64,000 bases of DNA, from contig JADFDJ010000001.1 in assembly GCA_018262895.1 (NCBI GenBank), positions 186,001-250,000 of the forward strand, written 5' to 3'. Shown in pieces: positions 59,056 through 64,000 of this stretch; the first letter of the stretch is position 1, and each line of letters begins with the position of its first letter. Source of the DNA: Methanomassiliicoccus sp. (GTDB lineage: Archaea; Thermoplasmatota; Thermoplasmata; Methanomassiliicoccales; Methanomassiliicoccaceae). The translations under genes and the position numbers were made by a program. The notes beneath the pieces are model-generated. The model did no database searches. It had not been told where the DNA came from and saw only the letters and a program-made list of their open reading frames with translations.

Positions 59056-60384
59056 ATGGTCCTGGAGGAGGATGTTCTCAAGAAGATATCGCCCACGCCT
59101 GAGAGAAGGAAGGCGATTCAGAGGAGCGTCAACTCCCTGCTGGCAAGGACGAGAGAAGAGGCTGACAAGGAAGGCCTGGGATTGAACGTGACCCTCGTAG
59201 GCTCGGTGGCCAAGGACACTTTCCTTCGGGAGCCGGATATCGACATATTCATCCTTTTCCCAGAGACGGTCTCCCGCGATAGGTTGGAAGCTGTCGGCCT
59301 GGCCATAGGCAAGAGGATACTGAGCGTCCACGAGGAGCGCTATGCCGAGCACCCGTACGTGCACGGGGAGTGGGATGGCCTGGAGGTGGACCTCGTTCCC
59401 TGCTACCACATATCCGATACTGCCCTGCTTAGGTCTGCGGTGGACCGCACCCCCTTCCACACCAAGTACGTTCAGTCCCATCTTAGCGAGGTGCAAAAAG
59501 GGGAGGTACGTCTGCTGAAGCAGTTCGCTAAGGGCATAGGCGTGTACGGGGCCGAGGCCAAGGTCCAGGGCTTCTCCGGCTACCTTCTGGAGCTTCTGGT
59601 TATGAAGTATGGTACCTTCAAGAAGGTGCTGGAGGCGAGCACGGGATGGAACAGGGGCACGGCCTTGTCGCTGGATAAGAAAGGGACAAAAAAGTTCGAT
59701 GAGCCTTTCATCTTCTATGATCCCGTGGACAACAAACGGAACGTGGCCTCGGCCCTATCCCCGAACTGCTTGGCCCTCTTCATCTTCGCAGCACGAGCTT
59801 ACCTGAAGGGACCGTCCGAGCTCTTCTTCTTCCCCCGGCAGCGCGAGCCGCTGGGGCTGAAGCTGATAAGATCGATGCTTGACGAGCGGAGGAGCGGGCT
59901 TCTTCTAGTGAGGATGGAGAGGCCTGCCCTGATAGATGACAACCTCTATCCTCAGGTCAGAAGGAGCCTCGATGGCCTCTGCGCCCTCCTAGCTTCCCAT
60001 GACTTCAGGGTCATAGACCGCGCATACCATGTTGCAGAGGACCTCAGCTTCGTGCTGGAACTGGAAGAGCTTGTCCTCTCTAGGGGTCGGAGGCACTCAG
60101 GACCACCGGCCTGGATCGAGAACGCCTCCTCGTTCCTGGAACGATGGGGGAACGAGGGCCTCAGTCGCCCGTTCCTGGAGGACGGTCACTGGATAGTGGT
60201 GGCCCCCCGGGACTATACTGCTGCGGACGGACTGGTCAGGGCCAGATTATCGACGGCGGCGTTAGGCAGCGATATCAGAAAACAGATGTCCGCGAAGGTG
60301 TTAATGGGGGCGGAGGTGCTGACCGAAGAGAACCGCCCTCTGCTGTCGGCCTTGTTGGATAAGAGGATGAACTGGGAAGTTTGA
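59056..60384 (+). CDS. cca: archaeal CCA-adding enzyme
   Basis: A 442-residue class I tRNA nucleotidyltransferase that adds or repairs the 3' CCA end. GSVAKDTFLREPDIDIFILFP-type residues near 50 hold the two catalytic Asp, and GLEVDLVPCYHI the third acidic residue. The fold continues with FIFYDPVDNKRNVASALS. The frame extends upstream, but I chose ATG 59056, the first start giving the usual N-terminus. tRNA-Pro here lacks CCA, so the enzyme is needed. Confidence 0.93.
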   Translation: MVLEEDVLKKISPTPERRKAIQRSVNSLLARTREEADKEGLGLNVTLVGSVAKDTFLREPDIDIFILFPETVSRDRLEAVGLAIGKRILSVHEERYAEHPYVHGEWDGLEVDLVPCYHISDTALLRSAVDRTPFHTKYVQSHLSEVQKGEVRLLKQFAKGIGVYGAEAKVQGFSGYLLELLVMKYGTFKKVLEASTGWNRGTALSLDKKGTKKFDEPFIFYDPVDNKRNVASALSPNCLALFIFAARAYLKGPSELFFFPRQREPLGLKLIRSMLDERRSGLLLVRMERPALIDDNLYPQVRRSLDGLCALLASHDFRVIDRAYHVAEDLSFVLELEELVLSRGRRHSGPPAWIENASSFLERWGNEGLSRPFLEDGHWIVVAPRDYTAADGLVRARLSTAALGSDIRKQMSAKVLMGAEVLTEENRPLLSALLDKRMNWEV

Positions 60385-60391
60385 GCGCCGC

Positions 60392-60745
60392 TCACATGAA
60401 CGGCTCATTGATAAGAAGGATCCAGACCCCGAGGGCGAGCAGCATGTACAGAGCAAGGTTACCGATCATGGTCTTCTTGTCGATATCGGACATGCTGATC
60501 TTCATGTACCTCAGCACGTAGTTGAGGGTGACGGCCCCTATTAGATAAATTATTAAGCTGACGATCACGCCGACTGCATTGCCTATAAGCGCGGCCGCGA
60601 CACCGAACGCCACAGCTATCACTGCGGTAAGCATCAAGGCCTTGGTACCTACTATGTCCTTCACGAGAAAGGCTTTCTCATCGAACTCTGGAGGGACCCA
60701 CTCGTATTCCGGTTCCTTCTCTTCCTTTCTCTTTTTTCGGGCCAT
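60392..60745 (-). CDS. small three-helix membrane protein
   Basis: A 117-residue protein with a charged N-terminus (ARKKRKEEKEPEYEWVPPEF) and three hydrophobic helices (ALMLTAVIAVAFGVAAALIG, VIVSLIIYLIGAVTLNYVL, LALYMLLALGVWILLI). The start has GGGAG before it. I do not recognise a named family. It is convergent with cca. Confidence 0.75.
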   Translation of the reverse strand: MARKKRKEEKEPEYEWVPPEFDEKAFLVKDIVGTKALMLTAVIAVAFGVAAALIGNAVGVIVSLIIYLIGAVTLNYVLRYMKISMSDIDKKTMIGNLALYMLLALGVWILLINEPFM

Positions 60746-61185
60746 TTAGAAGCTCCCTGATGGAGGCTCCCTAAGAACAATCGAATAATAAATCTTTTCA
60801 AGGACCGTAATAACTGGAAATGAGCTAGGGGCCAGCTCACGGTGAGTGAAACGGGGTCATCGAACCAGAGATAGATAGGGACGAGGCTATTGGACCGCGA
60901 TATGGTTAGAAGCATGGAAGGACGATGCTGTTTTTCCAACAGCCCTATGAACCACATGAATATGGCAATGATAGGCTCTTTTTGATCTTCACTCCCACGT
61001 ATGAGAGGGCTTTCGACCTTGCTTATTATTATAAGAAAAGTTGTGTATCAATCTCTTGCCCTTGATCTCTTTGTTTTTCGGTTTCTTTTGTATATGCTGG
61101 CCATTAAACGTTCGAGGGTACTTTCGACCTACTGGGGGGGCGCTTTTATAGTCAGAGGGAGTTGGGTTGGGTAAGGTGAGCATAA
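60746..61185. other. intergenic region with promoter of radA and no supported gene
   Basis: The end holds the radA TATA-like CTTTTATAGTC at 61143-61153. A 10-base direct repeat CTTTCGACCT occurs at about 61010 and 61122, probably chance. No RNA gene or ORF with a domain is visible. Confidence 0.45.
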
Positions 61186-62127
61186 TTGCCCGCAAACAGC
61201 ATAGAAGAGTTGCCTGGAGTAGGACCCGCAACTGCAGAGAAGCTGCGTGATGCCGGCTATGTCGACCTGATGGCAATAGCGGTGGAATCCCCCAAGGTGC
61301 TATCTGAGGTAGCAGAGATAGGGGAGAGCACAGCAGTGAAGATCATCGCAGCAGCCAAGCAGGCCGCGGACGTCGGAGGGTTTGAGACCGGAGACCTGAT
61401 ATTGGAGAGAAGGAGGAACATCCACAAGCTGACCTCCTGTTCGAAGGCCTTCGATGAGCTGATGGGGGGAGGTCTGGAGACCCAGTCCATCACCGAGTTC
61501 TTCGGTGAGTTCGGAAGCGGAAAGACCCAGATGTGCTTTCAGCTGGCCGTGAACACCACTCGTCCGATCGAGGACGGTGGCCTTGACGGTAACGTGTTCA
61601 TCATCGACACCGAGAACACCTTCCGCCCTGAGAGGATCGTCCAGATGGCAGCCGCCCTGGACATAGACCCAGAGGAGACGCTGAAGAAGATCCATGTGGC
61701 GAGAGCGTTCAACTCCCATCACCAGATGTTGCTTGTGGAGAAGGCGCAGGACCTTGCCCACGACCTCAACGTGCGACTACTGATCGTTGACTCGCTGACG
61801 GCCCACTTCCGTGCGGAATATGTTGGAAGGGGAGCACTGGCCGAGAGGCAGCAGAACCTCAACAAGCACATGCATGACCTCCTCCGGTTCGCCGACCTGA
61901 ACAACGCGGTGATCGCCGTTACCAACCAAGTATCGGCCAAGCCCGACGCTTTCTTCGGAGACCCGACCCGTCCCATCGGAGGCCACATCGTCGGTCATGC
62001 TGCCACCTACCGCCTGTACCTGAGAAAGAGCAAGGGAGGTAAGCGCATAGCAAGGTTAATTGACTCCCCTAACCTTCCCGAGGCTGAGGCGGTCATAAGC
62101 GTTGGCGAAGAGGGCGTCAGAGACTGA
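61186..62127 (+). CDS. radA: DNA repair and recombination protein RadA
   Basis: A 313-residue archaeal recombinase. An N-terminal helix-hairpin-helix domain ([20 protein letters not shown]) is followed by the RecA core: Walker A is [11 protein letters not shown] and Walker [13 protein letters not shown]. It catalyses strand exchange in homologous recombination. The start is TTG with GGTGAG upstream and a TATA box 33 bases before it. Confidence 0.96.
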   Translation: MPANSIEELPGVGPATAEKLRDAGYVDLMAIAVESPKVLSEVAEIGESTAVKIIAAAKQAADVGGFETGDLILERRRNIHKLTSCSKAFDELMGGGLETQSITEFFGEFGSGKTQMCFQLAVNTTRPIEDGGLDGNVFIIDTENTFRPERIVQMAAALDIDPEETLKKIHVARAFNSHHQMLLVEKAQDLAHDLNVRLLIVDSLTAHFRAEYVGRGALAERQQNLNKHMHDLLRFADLNNAVIAVTNQVSAKPDAFFGDPTRPIGGHIVGHAATYRLYLRKSKGGKRIARLIDSPNLPEAEAVISVGEEGVRD

Positions 62128-62169
62128 GCACGGCAGAACAGCCATGTTCTCCCACGAAGGAGGGGGGAC

Positions 62170-63174
62170 ATGAGCCTTGTTCCCTATTTTTTTGAGCTTT
62201 CAGGCGAGCATCCCACTCTGCCGTTCGCGGATGCCTTCAGCAGCTGCACTGCTGAATGCGATGGTTTCACGGCCACAGCGTACGGACCTGGGTACGGCAT
62301 CTTCGGACTTGAAGGAGACAAGCTCGCAGGAATAGCTTCCCGACTGGCATTGACGCACCGGCTGGGCAGGCACCTGGGGTCCTGTCCGGTGGAGGAGGTG
62401 AGGGCCTTTGCTAAGAAGCTCGACCTCCCCACCGGCTCCATCGCCGTTCGGGCCAAGAGGTTCCAGGGACAGCATCCTGACCTTGACCTGGGGAAGCTGG
62501 CCGCCGAGGTGGGGGGCCTGGTCGCCAAGGACAGGAAGGTGGACCTGTCCCATCCCGATGTGGACGTTAGGATACTGATCTCGGACATGGCCCATCTGTA
62601 CATTTGCGAGGCGGAGGTGGACCGCTCCGCGTTCGAGCAGCGCAAGGTGGCAGAACGGCCCTTCTTCTCGCCCATCTCCCTCCATCCACGCTATGCCCGG
62701 GCGCTGGTCAACATGACCCTGGTGAAGAGAGGAGAACGGCTACTGGACCCTTTCTGCGGAACCGGCGGAGTGCTCATCGAGGCTGCCTCCATCGGCGTCA
62801 GGGCCTGCGGATCGGACATTTCTCCGGAGATGGTCGAGGGCTGCTTGCAGAACCTGGAGCACTTCGACCTCCCATATGATAGCTTAGAGGTCGCGGACAT
62901 AGGAGATATCGAGGGTACGTTCGGAAAGGTGGACGCTGTGGCCACAGACCCCCCCTATGGGCGGGCGACCAGCACGCGCAGGGAACCGCTGGGAGAGCTG
63001 TACGACCGGGCCCTGGCCTCCCTGGCATCAGTGCTGGACCAGGGTACCCGGGCGGTAATGGTGCTGCCCCGCCCCTGCCCCCAGCGGCTTCAGGGCTTGG
63101 ACCTTGTCCACTGTCACCAGCAAAAAGTGCACCGGTCCCTGGACCGACATTACTGCATCTTCAGACGACGTTGA
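62170..63174 (+). CDS. trmG10: tRNA (guanine-10-N2)-methyltransferase (TrmG10-type)
   Basis: A 334-residue enzyme. The N-terminal part resembles a THUMP RNA-binding domain (about 60-150). The C-terminal methyltransferase domain has LLDPFCGTGGVLIEAASIGV as the SAM site and TDPPYGRATST, the DPPY catalytic motif for exocyclic amino groups. It methylates G10 of tRNA. It overlaps the convergent protease gene by 14 bases. Confidence 0.88.
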   Translation: MSLVPYFFELSGEHPTLPFADAFSSCTAECDGFTATAYGPGYGIFGLEGDKLAGIASRLALTHRLGRHLGSCPVEEVRAFAKKLDLPTGSIAVRAKRFQGQHPDLDLGKLAAEVGGLVAKDRKVDLSHPDVDVRILISDMAHLYICEAEVDRSAFEQRKVAERPFFSPISLHPRYARALVNMTLVKRGERLLDPFCGTGGVLIEAASIGVRACGSDISPEMVEGCLQNLEHFDLPYDSLEVADIGDIEGTFGKVDAVATDPPYGRATSTRREPLGELYDRALASLASVLDQGTRAVMVLPRPCPQRLQGLDLVHCHQQKVHRSLDRHYCIFRRR

Positions 63175-64000
63175 TGGTGAGCACCTGCACCTTATCCAAT
63201 CCCGTGGCCTCGGCCACGAGGGAGATGTCACGAGTGATCTCGCTCACCCCTCCGGGAAGTTGCACCTGGACAGTGACGGTGGCGTTGGTCTCATACCCCA
63301 GGCTCAGGTCCAGGACATTTGTGGCATCCACGGCCGAGGAATTCGACAAGAACAAGGACGCCGACCAGTTCCCCGGTACGTCCTCCAGGGTCAGCCTCAG
63401 CTCGTTATCGACGTTCCCGGTGTTGTTAATGAACACCTGGAACACGACCATCCCTCCCGCGGCCACGGTGGTGTTGTTGCCGCCCAGGGCGGTCATCTCG
63501 AAGGAATAGTCGGGCGTCACCACTATGATGGGCTGAGGAACGAAGGTCACGGTGAGCAGCAGCAGTCCAGCTGTACCGACGACCAGGGTCCGTTTGGGCA
63601 GCTTGCTGATATCGTTCAGGGGCGCGGGGTGATTCAGGCCCAGGAAGAACACCAGCAGCGCGAAGAGGAACCAGCCGTCGTACAGCATCGCGACCAGGAC
63701 CAGTGCCATGAAGGTCACATATCCCAGGTACTTGGCCTTATCCCCCAGCAGGCCGCGGGCCACGTGCCCGCCGTCAAGCTGGCCTACAGGCAGCAGGTTG
63801 ATAGCGGTCACCAGGAAGCCAACCCACGCCGCGAAGGCGGTGGGATGCAGGGCCATGTTCTCGGACATTGGCACCAGCAGGGATAGGAGCTGGTACAGGG
63901 GCTGGATCACGATGTACATGGCCCCGGCCTGCCCGATGCTGCCCTCCACCGCATGGCCGTTCGCGGTCAGGAACAGCCCTATCAATGCCACCGGTATGGT
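63161..64000 (-). CDS. site-2 protease (M50) family protein, partial (N-terminus beyond right edge)
   Basis: The frame is open to the window edge, so the N-terminal part with the HExxH metal site is missing. The visible 280 residues include NLLPVGQLDGGHVARGL, the second metal ligand motif of M50 (LDG), and several membrane helices (VLVAMLYDGWFLFALLVFFL). A C-terminal beta-rich domain with many Asn follows, probably outside the membrane (VFQVFINNTGNVDNELRLT). Such proteases cut transmembrane regulators. Confidence 0.88.
   Translation of the reverse strand, partial: TIPVALIGLFLTANGHAVEGSIGQAGAMYIVIQPLYQLLSLLVPMSENMALHPTAFAAWVGFLVTAINLLPVGQLDGGHVARGLLGDKAKYLGYVTFMALVLVAMLYDGWFLFALLVFFLGLNHPAPLNDISKLPKRTLVVGTAGLLLLTVTFVPQPIIVVTPDYSFEMTALGGNNTTVAAGGMVVFQVFINNTGNVDNELRLTLEDVPGNWSASLFLSNSSAVDATNVLDLSLGYETNATVTVQVQLPGGVSEITRDISLVAEATGLDKVQVLTINVV

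Noticed and set aside
61010-61131. Direct repeat CTTTCGACCT, also at 3333
   Set aside because: A ten-base match at three sites without palindrome or shared spacing to genes is likely chance.
1-64000. CRISPR arrays, insertion sequences, integrases, attachment sites
   Set aside because: No regularly spaced repeats, transposase or recombinase motifs, or tRNA-end duplications were found.

Overview
The window reads as a gene-dense, GC-rich euryarchaeal chromosome, most likely from the Methanomassiliicoccales (Thermoplasmata), perhaps a Methanomassiliicoccus-like methanogen. The clues are the methanol:corrinoid methyltransferase pair MtaC/MtaB beside a RamA-type corrinoid activase, an archaeal mevalonate-branch cluster (isopentenyl phosphate kinase, type 2 IPP isomerase, prenyl synthase), archaeosine synthase, archaeal ribosomal proteins L44e and S27e with aIF2-alpha, Nop10 and a PAC2 protein, RadA and RadB, archaeal CCA-adding enzyme, and a 5S rRNA gene standing apart from any 16S or 23S gene. 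Many genes have a TATA-like box about 25 bases before the start codon, which suggests leaderless transcripts; others have GGTGA or GGAG ribosome sites. The genus is an inference; no 16S rRNA is present.

Layout. 1-2.8 kb: a very large TPR protein cut by the left edge. 2.8-3.5 kb: a candidate structured small RNA and tRNA-Gly. 3.6-10.1 kb: a small membrane/RHH pair, archaeosine synthase, a five-gene TusA/DsrE sulfur-relay operon with a divergent winged-helix regulator, and a DUF2117 protein. 10.4-13.6 kb: pyrBI, a roadblock protein, a UPF0200 kinase-like ATPase, a small TBP-lobe-like protein and a winged-helix regulator. 13.8-18.2 kb: a 1475-residue VCBS/PKD surface protein with a cytoplasmic domain. 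18.3-23.1 kb: a DUF92 membrane protein, 5S rRNA, a zinc-ribbon membrane protein and the isoprenoid cluster. 23.1-29.3 kb: RadB, an XPD-like helicase, Bud32, XTPase, a sugar epimerase, a transglutaminase-like protein and tRNA-Pro. 30-39.3 kb: mostly membrane proteins (ClC, two DUF308 proteins, M48 protease, others) with a fasciclin protein and a bacterial-type RluB pseudouridine synthase. 39.7-42.1 kb: a beta-helix adhesin with an AT-rich upstream region. 42.9-47.9 kb: an SSS transporter, a methyltransferase, a Dph6-like ligase, a zinc ribbon, a creatininase-family protein, RpiA and a regulator. 48.1-51.3 kb: the L44e-S27e-aIF2a-Nop10-PAC2 translation cluster, an RHH regulator and intron-bearing tRNA-Tyr. 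51.4-58.8 kb: a SAH/5'-deoxyadenosine deaminase-type amidohydrolase, an MBL-fold protein, a G3E GTPase, a His-rich protein, RamA, and the convergent mtaCB operon. 59-64 kb: CCA-adding enzyme, a small membrane protein, RadA, a tRNA G10 methyltransferase and a partial site-2 protease.

How the genes work together. The clearest functional block is the methanol-utilisation locus: MtaB transfers the methyl group of methanol to the corrinoid on MtaC; RamA would re-reduce inactivated corrinoid; the linked G3E GTPase and His-rich protein plausibly handle a metal for one of these enzymes. The second block is the TusA/DsrE relay, which has no obvious sulfur-oxidation or tRNA-thiolation partner here. Regulatory DNA of interest includes a TGTCGGAC motif shared by the candidate small-RNA promoter and the RHH gene promoter, an 18-bp perfect palindrome before the SSS transporter, twin palindromes before the fasciclin gene, and a hairpin in the mtaC leader. 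No CRISPR array, transposase or integrase was seen.
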